A stretch of 64,000 nt of DNA from CAZICM01 sp964537685. Its GTDB lineage: Bacteria > Myxococcota_A > Polyangia > Polyangiales > Polyangiaceae. The stretch lies in contig CAZICM010000003.1 in assembly GCA_964537685.1 (NCBI GenBank), positions 1 through 64,000 on the forward strand, written 5' to 3'. Below the pieces are notes generated by a model. The model had not been told where the DNA came from and searched no databases. It worked only from the letters and a program-made list of their open reading frames with translations. Both the position numbers and the translations under genes were made by a program. Of this stretch, positions 25,719-33,928 are shown one piece after another; positions within the stretch are counted from its first letter, which is position 1, and each line of letters begins with the position of its first letter.

Positions 25719-26138
25719 ATGTACGTGAAATCCGGTGCTCAATGGTTGAGTCAACTAGGGCCAAGACTCGCGCGGCTGAATGTTGAGGTTGACCTCGGAT
25801 CAGACGAGGCTGTTGCGTACCTTCGCTACAGGGGCGGTGAAGCTGAAGCCGTTACATGGGAGTTGGATGGAGGAGCCAAGATCATCATGTTCCGTGACCG
25901 GGAACCGACGATCTCTGCGGTTCTCGAAGAGGTTGCGCACGTTCTGCAAGCAGTGCAGAGACGATTCGCCGATGAAGACGTACGGATCATGAGCTGCAAG
26001 CGAGAGGTCGAGGCGAAGGAGTGTCTTATCATGTACGCTCACAATCTCGGGATTCCGGCAAGCGAAGACGCGCTCACTCGTCGACAGCTCGATGAGCAAC
26101 AGAGGGAGCTCGAACGGCTACAGGAGAAATGGCGATGA
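25719..26138 (+). CDS. Small protein with zincin-toxin-like EEVAH pattern
   Basis: A 139-residue protein without a signal peptide. The middle part reads VTWELDGGAKIIMFRDREPT, then LEEVAHVLQAVQRRF, then CKREVEAKECLIMYAHNLGIP, then a charged coiled C-terminus (RRQLDEQQRELERLQEKW). The order EExxHxxQ followed by REVEAKxxLI resembles free-standing or C-terminal metallopeptidase-type domains of polymorphic toxins (Tox-MPTase-like). This is recall of a pattern, not a search result. It may instead be a structural relative without activity. The ATG follows TTGAGGA. The last 4 bases overlap the start of the next gene (ATGA). Codon use in this trio of genes looks different from that of its neighbours, with more mixed third positions, hinting at transfer. 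Confidence 0.55.
   Translation: MYVKSGAQWLSQLGPRLARLNVEVDLGSDEAVAYLRYRGGEAEAVTWELDGGAKIIMFRDREPTISAVLEEVAHVLQAVQRRFADEDVRIMSCKREVEAKECLIMYAHNLGIPASEDALTRRQLDEQQRELERLQEKWR
26122..26126 (+). promoter_or_regulatory. Ribosome binding site selecting start 26135
   Basis: AGGAG ends 2 nt before ATG 26129 but 8 nt before the in-frame ATG 26135, which also overlaps the previous stop as ATGA. Confidence 0.5.
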
Positions 26139-26905
26139 GTCGGGCTTTTGCGATGTTGGTTGAAGATGTCATCGCAACAAAGGTGCGAGGGCCACAGTTC
26201 TTGTTGAGCGGTTTTCCGCTAGGACGGGCGCCTGAAGTATGCGATGCGTTTCTCATGGTTTCGCCGTTCTCCAAACCGCTGCGTGTGCATTGCACGAGCG
26301 TCCTTGGTCAACCAAGGGGCGCGAGTGATATGCGATTCACATGCGGCATCGAGGGAGACTTGGGGTTGGCTCCGCGGCAATGCATAGGAGCTCTGCTGGT
26401 GGATGAAGGGGTGGCCATTCGTGCATTTTCAGGGTGTTTACGGCAGCATGTGCCAAAGCCCTATAACGCTCCCGCACGGTTTAACTTGGGAAAAGATCGA
26501 GCATGGGGGCTTGTTTCCATACGCGGACGAATTGTGAACATTGTTATCGTCGGGGGCGGACTTGCAACGAGTGAAGACTTCTGGCCATTGCTTCAGAAAA
26601 TCGAAATCCAAATGTACCCGGATCTGGACCTGTCGTTCTTTGAGCGGGTGAGCCCTGGATTTGAGTACACAGGTGTTTGGCGCCTTCCAACAATTCGCAC
26701 GTATCCCCGTGGTGAGTGGGAAAGCGCACTTGTGCTGAGGCCAAGCGGACCTGTAACCCTTCAATCATCGAGTGCTTTTATTGATGGTGCACGCCGTTTC
26801 TGTAGGCTTTATCAGCAGCGGGATGGCTTAACGCAAGTTTGGGTGGAGAGTGCGCCGGGAATGGATATGGAAACCTTGATTGTGCCGCTGGGTGTTGCGG
26901 CGTAG
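26135..26905 (+). CDS. Unrecognised protein, possible partner of the toxin-like gene
   Basis: A 256-residue soluble-looking protein (258 from ATG 26129). There is no signal peptide or membrane helix. It has a beta-rich segment (WGLVSIRGRIVNIVIVGGGLA) and a C-terminal half with LRPSGPVTLQSSSAFIDGARRF. I do not recognise the family. It overlaps the preceding gene by 4 bp, so translation is coupled, and the next gene is 9 bp downstream. If the first gene is a toxin-type metallopeptidase, this position would suit an immunity or accessory protein; that is inference from layout only. Confidence 0.6.
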   Translation: MSRAFAMLVEDVIATKVRGPQFLLSGFPLGRAPEVCDAFLMVSPFSKPLRVHCTSVLGQPRGASDMRFTCGIEGDLGLAPRQCIGALLVDEGVAIRAFSGCLRQHVPKPYNAPARFNLGKDRAWGLVSIRGRIVNIVIVGGGLATSEDFWPLLQKIEIQMYPDLDLSFFERVSPGFEYTGVWRLPTIRTYPRGEWESALVLRPSGPVTLQSSSAFIDGARRFCRLYQQRDGLTQVWVESAPGMDMETLIVPLGVAA

Positions 26906-26914
26906 GGTGATGTA

Positions 26915-27304
26915 ATGGCAGGGATCGAAGGAAAGGTCATTAGAGTTCTAAGTTCGACCGAGGTTGTGATCAACCGCGGATCTGAACACGGAATCCACTC
27001 GGGGAGCAGGTTTCTCATCTTCGCGCTTGGCGATGAGATTCGGGATCCGGATACCGGCGAATCCCTAGGCCAGCTCGAGGTTGTTCGGGGGAAGGCGAAA
27101 GTAAAACATTGTCAAGCAAAAATCACGACCCTCGAATCATCGGAGACGAAGAGCATCAAACAAGACCGAACCAGAATAGACAAGACGGATCCAATACGAT
27201 CGTCATTCAATATTTTTCCGCTGCTTGAGACCGTCACCGAGGATATTGAGGTTCAGGCTGAATTCAATAATGTTATGGTCGGCGATCTCGTCCGCGAGAT
27301 CTGA
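26915..27304 (+). CDS. FlgT C-terminal-like beta-barrel protein
   Basis: A 129-residue protein. Residues 5-55 read GKVIRVLSSTEVVINRGSEHGI, then HSGSRFLIFALGDEIRDPDTGE, then SLGQLEVVRGKAKV. The pattern of I-N-x-G-x-x-x-G-I/V-x-x-G, followed by I-x-D-P-x-T-G-E-x-L-G, matches the small beta module found in the C-terminus of FlgT and related curli/lipoprotein accessory proteins. The last third (ETVTEDIEVQAEFNNVMVGDLVREI) completes the barrel. There is no signal peptide, which is odd for this module because it is usually periplasmic. It is the third gene of the 25719-27304 unit, and its function there is unknown. Confidence 0.6.
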   Translation: MAGIEGKVIRVLSSTEVVINRGSEHGIHSGSRFLIFALGDEIRDPDTGESLGQLEVVRGKAKVKHCQAKITTLESSETKSIKQDRTRIDKTDPIRSSFNIFPLLETVTEDIEVQAEFNNVMVGDLVREI

Positions 27305-27322
27305 TATCATTATTTCATTGAT

Positions 27323-27982
27323 CTAAATCCCAAAGGTCTCAATCTTCTGCCCGGCCTTAATGCCGAATTTGCGCGTGAATCCGGCGTTGACTTCCAGCAC
27401 ATGCCGCGAGGGGCAGCCCACTTGAAAGGTCGAGTCGTTCATTGTGGGCGTGTTTTCCTCTATGCCTACAATGGTGCCGTCATCGTCGATAAAAAGCATG
27501 TCCAGGGGAATACATGTGTTGTGCATCCAGAAGGTATGGTTCACGCGCTCGTTAAATAAAAAGAACATTCCGTGATCTTCTGCCATTTGTTTGCGGAACA
27601 TTAGGCCGCGCGCACGCATGTCGTCGTTGTCGGCCAATTCGACCGTAATGCGCTTGCCATTGGCTTCGGGAAATACAATCGTGGCGGTCTTCAATTTGGG
27701 AGGCGTTTCTAGGTCGTCAGGCGGGCAGCGCGGGTCGGGTACTTGCGCTGGAGGCTGTCTTTGAGGCTGGTCGGGGCTCTGTTTAATGCAGCGCTTTTTG
27801 GGTTCGGTCTTATTTGAAGCGCCGCCGGAAGTATTGCCGCTTTGGGTTTTTTCGGCGCCAATCGGGGGAAGCGGCTCTTCAATGCGGGGTTCGCAGGCCG
27901 CGATAAGCCATGGCGAAATACAGGCCCCAGCGATTAAACAGCGGGCCGCCTTGGAGCGGGAAAAAATGAAGTCGGCGTGCAT
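27323..27982 (-). CDS. DUF192-domain lipoprotein
   Basis: A 219-residue protein with an N-terminal signal (ARCLIAGACISPWLIAAC) whose lipobox-like end is IAAC, then a Pro/Gln/Lys-rich linker. The last 130 residues form a DUF192 domain. This is shown by VELADNDDMRARGLMFRKQM, GMFFLFNERVNHTFWMHNTCIPLDMLFID, GTIVGIEENTPTM and ASRHVLEVNAG-type text (SRHVLEVNAGFTRKFGIKAGQ). DUF192 proteins are small periplasmic beta-barrels of unknown function. The gene is alone, 95 bp from the divergent gene at 28078 and 18 bp from the convergent stop at 27304. Confidence 0.88.
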   Translation of the reverse strand: MHADFIFSRSKAARCLIAGACISPWLIAACEPRIEEPLPPIGAEKTQSGNTSGGASNKTEPKKRCIKQSPDQPQRQPPAQVPDPRCPPDDLETPPKLKTATIVFPEANGKRITVELADNDDMRARGLMFRKQMAEDHGMFFLFNERVNHTFWMHNTCIPLDMLFIDDDGTIVGIEENTPTMNDSTFQVGCPSRHVLEVNAGFTRKFGIKAGQKIETFGI

Positions 27983-28077
27983 TCGAAATTCTTTGTTACA
28001 CCAAGCGGGCTTTCAATGCGATCGTTTTGTGCGCCGGCTCTTGACCTTTTTCTAAATGCGCGCTTGTCTGCCCCGCC

Positions 28078-28881
28078 ATGGATCTGTTCGCACCTATTGC
28101 CAATATTTCTTTGGAACAATATGCCGAGCTCTGCGCGCGTACCGCCGAGTGCGCAGAAGCTGGTAACGCCGAAAAAGTGTCCGCCGTGTTGGCCGAGCTT
28201 TCGGTGAGAAGCGAGGATTGGGAGGCCGCTCAGCAGGGTTTTAGGGCGCGCATGGAGGATATGGGCAACCATGGCGCGGTGGCCGCGCGTTTTGTGCCGC
28301 TGTATCAGGCCGCGCTGGGAAGGGTGCTCGGCGGGGTTTTGGTGCTGAGCTTCGAGGATTATGTGGCCTTGTCGGCGGAGGCGCTGCTGGAAGGGCTTTC
28401 GGCCATGCTCAAGCGCCGAGGGCTTTCGGCCGCGCGCTATTCTCAATTGGTTTATTATTGGAATTCAACCATGGTCAGAGAATCGCAGCGATTGCAATCG
28501 TATTCGATGATGGTGGATCAGGAATGGCAGCGGCTGAGCCGGGGCGGAGCGCCTAGGGAGATTAAATTCGAGTCCACGCAGGCGGCGGTGCCGCCTCAGC
28601 CATCCAATGCTGCGGGTGCCGATTTCGATAAAAAGGCCGAGCAGGCCGCGCATGCGGTGGGAAGCGCATTTGTCGCCGGCGTGAGCGCATTGGGGTCGGC
28701 GCTGGATTCTTTTGGTAAATCGATGACAAAACCAAAGATTGGCTCGCATGTGAAAGTGGCGTGGTCGGATGGGAATTATTATCCGGGCACGGTGGTGCAG
28801 GTCGGGCAGGGGCAGTTTTTGGTGGCGATGAGCGATGGAAAACAGCATTGGGTGCCCGAAAGCTATGTAAAGCCGGTTTAA
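28078..28881 (+). CDS. Protein with C-terminal Tudor/SH3-like domain
   Basis: A 267-residue protein without a signal peptide. The first 170 residues are helical, starting DLFAPIANISLEQYAELCARTAEC and containing WEAAQQGFRARMEDM and FVPLYQAALGRVLGG. I have the impression that this N-terminal pattern recurs in Myxococcota proteins of unknown function, but cannot name it. An Ala/Gln-rich linker with a short helix (HAVGSAFVAGVSALGSALDSF) follows. The last 50 residues, GSHVKVAWSDGNYYPGTVVQ and QFLVAMSDGKQHWVPESYVKP, have the strand and aromatic pattern of Tudor- or SH3-type barrels that bind peptides or nucleic acid. It is probably transcribed alone. Confidence 0.65.
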   Translation: MDLFAPIANISLEQYAELCARTAECAEAGNAEKVSAVLAELSVRSEDWEAAQQGFRARMEDMGNHGAVAARFVPLYQAALGRVLGGVLVLSFEDYVALSAEALLEGLSAMLKRRGLSAARYSQLVYYWNSTMVRESQRLQSYSMMVDQEWQRLSRGGAPREIKFESTQAAVPPQPSNAAGADFDKKAEQAAHAVGSAFVAGVSALGSALDSFGKSMTKPKIGSHVKVAWSDGNYYPGTVVQVGQGQFLVAMSDGKQHWVPESYVKPV

Positions 28882-28945
28882 TTTAAATGGCGGCGCATTG
28901 AAAAGAGACTTGACGCCGCAGGCTATTCGCAGAAAAACCCATGGC

Positions 28946-30010
28946 GTGAACCATCGGAAATTCATTTTCATTCTCACACCCACGTTGTTGATTCCGCTCG
29001 CGCTTTCAGGCTGCGAATCGCCCGCGCCCGAGCCCGCTCCCGAGCCTAGGCCCGTTCAAACGCAGGCCGCCGCGGATACCAAGGCCAAGCCTCAGGGCGA
29101 TACAAAAGCCCAGCAGAGGCCCGTGCCGCCTCCCGCGCCGGTGAAGCGGAAAATCAATGCGAAGCCCGCCGCCGAAATAAAGCCCAGTCCGGACGATCCG
29201 CTTTCGGGCAAATGGACGCTCGAAGATGCGGTGAAAGGCTTGCCGAAGGGCAATGCGCTGTTTGCGTCGATTGAAACCGATATGGGGACGCTTGAATGCA
29301 AGCTCTTCGATACGAAGGCGCCGATTACGGTGGCCAATTTTATCGGATTGGCACGCGGAACGCGCACCTGGAAAAACCCGGATGGGCAATGGGTGAAGAC
29401 GCCCGCTTATGATGGGACGGTGTTTCACCGTATTATTAAGGGTTTTATGATTCAGGGCGGCGATGCCAAAAAGAATGGCACGGGGGAGGCTGGTTTTGTG
29501 ATTCCCGATGAAGTTTGGGAAGATGCCTACCACGATCGGCCGGGGCTTTTGTGTATGGCGAACCGGGGGCCGAATACCAACAGCGCTCAGTTTTTTATTA
29601 CGGACGCGGCGGCGGCTCATCTCGATTACAAAGAGGGCGATCCGCGAAGCAGCGGTTATACGATTTTCGGCGAATGCGGGCCGGTGGACTTGGTTCATAA
29701 GCTCGCGTCGGTTGAAGTTGTGGGCGGTGAGAGACCAAAGACGCCGCCGGTCATTAAAAAGGTGACGGTAACGCGTAAAAAGGTGGAGGAAGAAAAGAAG
29801 GCCGACGAAAAGAAGGCCGATGAAAAAGGCGCTTCAAAGGAAGCCGAGCCGGGCAAGGGCGATTCAAAAGCGGCCGATTCACCGAAGGGGGCCGATGCTC
29901 AAAAAGGCGATACTTCGCCCGCTCCAAAGACCAAAACGCCGGCCGAGGCGCGTAAAACCATTGAAACGCCGGGGCCTGTGGCGCCAAGGCCGCCTCCCGC
30001 CGCCGAATAA
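28946..30010 (+). CDS. Cyclophilin-type peptidyl-prolyl isomerase lipoprotein
   Basis: A 354-residue lipoprotein. The lipobox LSGC follows a hydrophobic signal (FIFILTPTLLIPLA), then a Pro/Ala/Lys linker. The cyclophilin domain spans about residues 100-265. It has FHRIIKGFMIQGGD, GFVIPDE, GLLCMANRGPNTNSAQFFI and the substrate-site residues expected for a PPIase. These enzymes speed proline isomerisation during folding in the periplasm. The C-terminal 85 residues are a Lys/Glu/Ala/Pro-rich tail (EEKKADEKKADEKGASK) of low complexity. GTG 28946 is preferred because it gives a standard lipoprotein signal; a TTG at 28898 would add 16 residues. Confidence 0.9.
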   Translation: MNHRKFIFILTPTLLIPLALSGCESPAPEPAPEPRPVQTQAAADTKAKPQGDTKAQQRPVPPPAPVKRKINAKPAAEIKPSPDDPLSGKWTLEDAVKGLPKGNALFASIETDMGTLECKLFDTKAPITVANFIGLARGTRTWKNPDGQWVKTPAYDGTVFHRIIKGFMIQGGDAKKNGTGEAGFVIPDEVWEDAYHDRPGLLCMANRGPNTNSAQFFITDAAAAHLDYKEGDPRSSGYTIFGECGPVDLVHKLASVEVVGGERPKTPPVIKKVTVTRKKVEEEKKADEKKADEKGASKEAEPGKGDSKAADSPKGADAQKGDTSPAPKTKTPAEARKTIETPGPVAPRPPPAAE

Positions 30011-30089
30011 ATAAATTCCCTCGCCATAAAATCGAAAGAGCCGCGCAAAAGAATGCCCTTTCATTGCGCTCCTCGGGCATAATGCGCCT

Positions 30090-30635
30090 ATGCGACGCCG
30101 TTTTCTTTTGCTCCTCGCGCTCACTTGCTTTCCATTTGCCTTTGTTTCTCTGGTGTCTGCGGGCTGTGGTCCATCGGTAACAGCCATCGGCGCCGATGAT
30201 GAGGATGGAGGCGCGGATGCCAAGAACGATGCGAAATACGATGGTTCTTGGTTAAAGGATGCAGGCAAGGATGCGCTCGATGAAGTCTTTGATCCGGGCT
30301 GCCCGGATGTCCCGCCCATTACGGATTTTCAATGCGATCCCTATCACCAATTCAATGGTGATTGTTTTCCGGGAGAAGGTTGTTACATCTATGTGGATTA
30401 TCCATCCGAGCCGTGCGCGCAGGAAGTCTATGGCGCGTTTTGTTTGCCGGTGGGGCCTGGGCAGCAGGGCGATCAATGTTTTGGCGGGCAGGATTGCGGG
30501 GCTGGATTCGTGTGTGTGGTGACGGGTTCGGGTACGCAGTGTGTGCAGCTTTGTCCTTTGTCGGGAAATGATAATTGTCCGCCGGGTTTGGTGTGCGAGC
30601 CGATTGATGTGGAGGGTTTTGGCGGTTGCCTGTAA
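30090..30635 (+). CDS. Cys-rich lipoprotein
   Basis: A 181-residue protein. The signal MRRRFLLLLALTCFPFAF is followed by a lipobox-like SAGC. A short Asp/Ala region leads to a Cys-rich domain with about 14 cysteines (GCPDVPPITDFQCDP, GDCFPGEGCYIYVDYPSEPC, CFGGQDCGAGFVC, GNDNCPPGLVC). The spacing resembles small EGF-like or Dickkopf-like secreted modules of myxobacterial lipoproteins. No catalytic motif is visible. It is followed by another lipoprotein gene after 53 bp. Confidence 0.75.
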   Translation: MRRRFLLLLALTCFPFAFVSLVSAGCGPSVTAIGADDEDGGADAKNDAKYDGSWLKDAGKDALDEVFDPGCPDVPPITDFQCDPYHQFNGDCFPGEGCYIYVDYPSEPCAQEVYGAFCLPVGPGQQGDQCFGGQDCGAGFVCVVTGSGTQCVQLCPLSGNDNCPPGLVCEPIDVEGFGGCL

Positions 30636-30688
30636 TTCAATCGGATTGATATAGCTTCGTTGGTTTTATATATTCAAGGGGATTGCCC

Positions 30689-32365
30689 GTGCGTTCTTTT
30701 GCCATTGGTCTTGGTGGTATTTCGTCGATGGTTTTGCCTTTTGTGTTCGGGGCGTGTGGAGCCCGCACGGGCCTTCATATTCCGCCTCCAGCGCCCGAGT
30801 GTTATGTGGATTCGGATTGCCCGGGTATCGAGGATTTATGCAATCCGGTGAAGTGTGTGCTGCTTTCGGAGGATGGAGGGCTGGGGGGTTCGGGCGGGAC
30901 CGCGCCGGCGCCGGATGGAGGCGCGGGCGGAACGGGAGGATTGGGGGGAGCCGGGGGTTCAATTTCTCCAGGCGGAGTGTGCAAGAAACTCGATCCTATT
31001 GATTGCGATGATAATGATGAATGTACCGATGAAGTGTGCGATCCGGCGAATGGGCAATGCAGTTACCGTTTATTGAGTTTTGATTTGGACGGGGATGGAT
31101 TTAGAGGGGCAAAGCCGGGAGTTATTGCGGGAATGCCTGGTTCATGCGGGGATGACTGCAATGATGCGAGCCCGCTGGCCTATCCGGGCGGTATTGAAGT
31201 CTGTGATGGTGTTGATAACGATTGTAATGGAATCGTTGATGATAATGCTGAATTCGTTCCAATTGGAAACCAGGCGATTCGCATTTCCGGAGATATCGAT
31301 CCGGCGGGACCGGGCGGGATTGCGTGGAGCGGAAGCAGTTATGCGGCGATGTATACGGGTACAAAGAGCGGGTTTTCGATATTCCGGACGATGATTGATG
31401 GGGTGGGAAATCCCATTCCGCCCGGTGAGGAGCCCATTACGATTAAGAGCGCGGATGCCACGGGCGGTCCGATTGTGTGGGTGGGCGATCGCTATGGATT
31501 TGCCTGGCAGGATAGGCGGGATGGCGATTACGAGGTTTATTTTACGCTCCTCAATGAATCGGGGGCGAAGGTGATTCAAGATACGCGGCTGTCGAATGCC
31601 TTTGGTTTTTCGGTGAATGTGGCGCTCACCTGGAATGGCACCGAATTTATTGTGGTGTGGCAGGATGAGCGGGACGGGCTGTTTAATATTTATGGGCAGC
31701 GCGTTTCGGTGGATGGAATGCCGTCGGGCGACAATGTGGCGATGACGGATCCCAATAGTTCATTTGGCAATGAAGGTCCGAGTGTGGCGGCCGGTTTGTC
31801 GGGGGTGGGCGTTGCGTGGACGGTGGGCGATGCCTATACGCATCTCATTCAATTTCAAACGTATTTGCCCGATTTATCGCCTGCAGCGCCGGCCATTTCA
31901 TTGACAGACGGCTCGACGGATGCCGTTTATCCAACGGTGGTGTGGAATAGAGATCGCTATGTGATTGCCTGGTTTGATAAATCGGCCAGTCCAAAGGCGA
32001 TTTATGCGGCGGCCGTGGCCGAGGATGGAACGCTTTTGGTTCCGCCCACGCCTGTGAGTTCTCCAGGGCCATTTCGCTCGCGTTATCCTTTTTTGAGGCC
32101 CTTGGGCGATCGCTTGCTCTTGGTGTTTTCGGATGATCGCGATCAAAACGATGGTTATGAGCTGTATTCCCGTATGATTGGCGCGGATTTGACGGGGCTT
32201 GGCAATGAGAAGAGATTGACACAGGATAAGATGGATAGCATTTATCCTGTGGCTACCTTTGGTCCCGATGGGGATGTGGGTATTTTATTTAGAGACGATC
32301 GTGAAGGCGGGGAACATCATGTTTATTTTATGAATCTCGGCTGCCAGACGAGTCCAGTGCCGTGA
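30689..32365 (+). CDS. Lipoprotein with MopE-like metal-binding motif and repeat domain
   Basis: A 558-residue protein. The hydrophobic start (SFAIGLGGISSMVLPFVFGAC) ends in a lipobox FGAC. A Gly-rich linker (GGLGGSGGTAPAPDGGAGG) precedes a Cys/Asp-rich region: DCDDNDECTDEVCDP, then DGDGFRGAKP, then CGDDCNDASPLAYPGGIEVCDGVDNDCNGIVDD. The latter is the putative metal-binding motif of MopE-like proteins. The C-terminal 370 residues hold repeated units such as GPGGIAWSGSSYAAMYT, GGPIVWVGDRYGFAWQDRRDGDYEVYFT and FIVVWQDERDGLFNIYGQRV, consistent with a beta-propeller. The start is GTG 30689: AAGGGG stands 6 nt upstream, whereas it touches the alternative TTG 30683. Confidence 0.82.
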   Translation: MRSFAIGLGGISSMVLPFVFGACGARTGLHIPPPAPECYVDSDCPGIEDLCNPVKCVLLSEDGGLGGSGGTAPAPDGGAGGTGGLGGAGGSISPGGVCKKLDPIDCDDNDECTDEVCDPANGQCSYRLLSFDLDGDGFRGAKPGVIAGMPGSCGDDCNDASPLAYPGGIEVCDGVDNDCNGIVDDNAEFVPIGNQAIRISGDIDPAGPGGIAWSGSSYAAMYTGTKSGFSIFRTMIDGVGNPIPPGEEPITIKSADATGGPIVWVGDRYGFAWQDRRDGDYEVYFTLLNESGAKVIQDTRLSNAFGFSVNVALTWNGTEFIVVWQDERDGLFNIYGQRVSVDGMPSGDNVAMTDPNSSFGNEGPSVAAGLSGVGVAWTVGDAYTHLIQFQTYLPDLSPAAPAISLTDGSTDAVYPTVVWNRDRYVIAWFDKSASPKAIYAAAVAEDGTLLVPPTPVSSPGPFRSRYPFLRPLGDRLLLVFSDDRDQNDGYELYSRMIGADLTGLGNEKRLTQDKMDSIYPVATFGPDGDVGILFRDDREGGEHHVYFMNLGCQTSPVP

Positions 32366-32383
32366 TTCCATGGAGAGTTTTGG

Positions 32384-32902
32384 GTGAGTGCGATGAAGTT
32401 GCGCAGGATATTAAAGGGTATTTTGGGTGTGGGTTTGCTGGGGATGCTTTGCGGCATTCAGGCGTGCAGCGATGGGGGTGAGATTCAAGGGTGCACGCTG
32501 ATTGGATGCGATAGTTTTGTGAAAATACAGCTTGGGGATGTGGCCTCAACGTATCAAACGGGTTTGCCCATTTTGATGGAAGTGTGTGTCAATACGACAA
32601 TATGTGCAAACTTTTTGGTGGAGCAGAGTGCCGGTTCTCCGGCGGCGTGTACGCAGATGCAGTCGGCGGCCAATGCAAGCTGTTCGGTGGGGTTGAGCGG
32701 GGAGGTGGATGTGATGATGGATTTGACGGGTCAGACGATTTCGGGCGGGCAGGTGCCAACGGGCGTGAAGATTCGCGATGTCATGGATGTGGTTGTGTTT
32801 GATGAGCTGCTGAATGCCAAGGTGGATGAGCTAAAGCCCAATGGAAACGAGTGTCCGCCTGTGTGTTATCAGGGGACGGTTTCTTATGTCGGGCTGATGT
32901 AG
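32384..32902 (+). CDS. Lipoprotein, function unknown
   Basis: A 172-residue lipoprotein with lipobox IQAC after GILGVGLLGMLCG. About ten cysteines are spread over the mature part (CTLIGCDSF, CVNTTICANF, CTQMQSAANASC, CPPVCYQG), suggesting a disulphide-bonded beta fold. GTG 32384 has GGAG 8 nt upstream; ATG 32393 is less well placed. It follows the MopE-like gene by 18 bp and is probably co-transcribed with it. No recognised family. Confidence 0.72.
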   Translation: MSAMKLRRILKGILGVGLLGMLCGIQACSDGGEIQGCTLIGCDSFVKIQLGDVASTYQTGLPILMEVCVNTTICANFLVEQSAGSPAACTQMQSAANASCSVGLSGEVDVMMDLTGQTISGGQVPTGVKIRDVMDVVVFDELLNAKVDELKPNGNECPPVCYQGTVSYVGLM

Positions 32903-32911
32903 CGCGCCGGT

Positions 32912-33910
32912 TTATTGATCGAAAACGAAGCGCTTTCGGTATTGAGAGAGCGTTCGCAGTCCTGCCATTCCGAGGAGAAATTCGGCGGCGGATCTTCCGT
33001 AGATGCGGGGCAGGGCGTGCATATGGCCGATGTGCTGTGGGAATACATTGGCGATGCGGGTGGTGACGGCGCTTTGAAAGCCGGTTTTTTGCGCGAGGGC
33101 GAATTCCCGGGGGCCGGCGTGTTCGCGGGAGCCTAGGGGATAGGCGAAATGGTCAATGCTGCGGCCCAAGCGTTCGCTCAGGATGCGGCGGGATTCCCGC
33201 ATTTCGGCAAAAGCGGTGTCGGTGTTCAATTCTTTGAGATTGGGGTGGCTGACGGTGTGTGCGCCCAGGGTGACGAGGGGGTCTTGGGATAACGATTGGA
33301 TTTGTTCCCACGTCAAAAATAGTTCACGAGTTTTTGCCGTGAATTCAGCTCCAAAGAGGCGTTCGGCAAGAGCGATTTGTTCGCTGCGTGAAACTAAATC
33401 AAATTGTTTTGCAAAATGATTGAATTTGTCGGCCGTGCTGAGATGGTGGTCTCCGGGGCTGTTGAGCTTGGAGGTCGCGATGCCGGTCTCGAGGAGATAC
33501 CACCAGGGTATGCATGTCCGGTCGGCGTAGCCGGTGGCGATGTACACGGTGAATGGAATGCCTTCGCGCCGGAGGAAGGGATAGGCGTTTTCGTAAACGT
33601 CGCGGTAGCCGTCGTCGAAGGTGATGACGATGCATTTGGGCTCGGATTGACCGCGTTTGAGGCGTTCGCAGAGTTCGCCGATGGAGACGAAAATATAGCC
33701 TTGGGCGCGGGCCAATTCGACGAGGGTGCGGAGGGTGTGAGGTGTGTTTTCGATGTACTCGCACCAGCCGATGCGCCGGTGGGGAGGGGGGTCGGTGATG
33801 CGGTGGAACATCCAGATGGAGCCGCAGCCGGCGAAGATGGGTTTGGTGAGGCGAAGGAGCTTTTGGAGGGGGCTGTTGAGGGTGTCGGGGAGTTTGAAAT
33901 GCTGGAGCAT
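32912..33910 (-). CDS. NodB-type polysaccharide deacetylase
   Basis: A 332-residue member of carbohydrate esterase family 4. CIVITFDDGYRDVYENAYPFL carries the metal/catalytic Asp pair (TFDDGY). GAHTVSHPNLKEL supplies the HxxxH zinc ligands, and FAYPLGSREHA resembles motif 3. An N-terminal region with FHRITDPPPHRR precedes the domain. Such enzymes remove N-acetyl groups from cell-wall or capsular polysaccharide. There is no clear signal peptide, so it may be cytosolic or its substrate lipid-linked. The gene is 18 bp downstream of the HMG-CoA-lyase-type gene on the same strand but functionally unlinked. Confidence 0.9.
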   Translation of the reverse strand: MLQHFKLPDTLNSPLQKLLRLTKPIFAGCGSIWMFHRITDPPPHRRIGWCEYIENTPHTLRTLVELARAQGYIFVSIGELCERLKRGQSEPKCIVITFDDGYRDVYENAYPFLRREGIPFTVYIATGYADRTCIPWWYLLETGIATSKLNSPGDHHLSTADKFNHFAKQFDLVSRSEQIALAERLFGAEFTAKTRELFLTWEQIQSLSQDPLVTLGAHTVSHPNLKELNTDTAFAEMRESRRILSERLGRSIDHFAYPLGSREHAGPREFALAQKTGFQSAVTTRIANVFPQHIGHMHALPRIYGRSAAEFLLGMAGLRTLSQYRKRFVFDQ

Positions 33911-33928
33911 TGATGGCGGCGAAGCGCT

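Noticed and set aside
30011..30089. Candidate terminator after the cyclophilin gene (TGCCC ... GGGCA)
   Set aside because: The arms are only 5 bp, with a loop of about 16 bases and no T-run after the stem.
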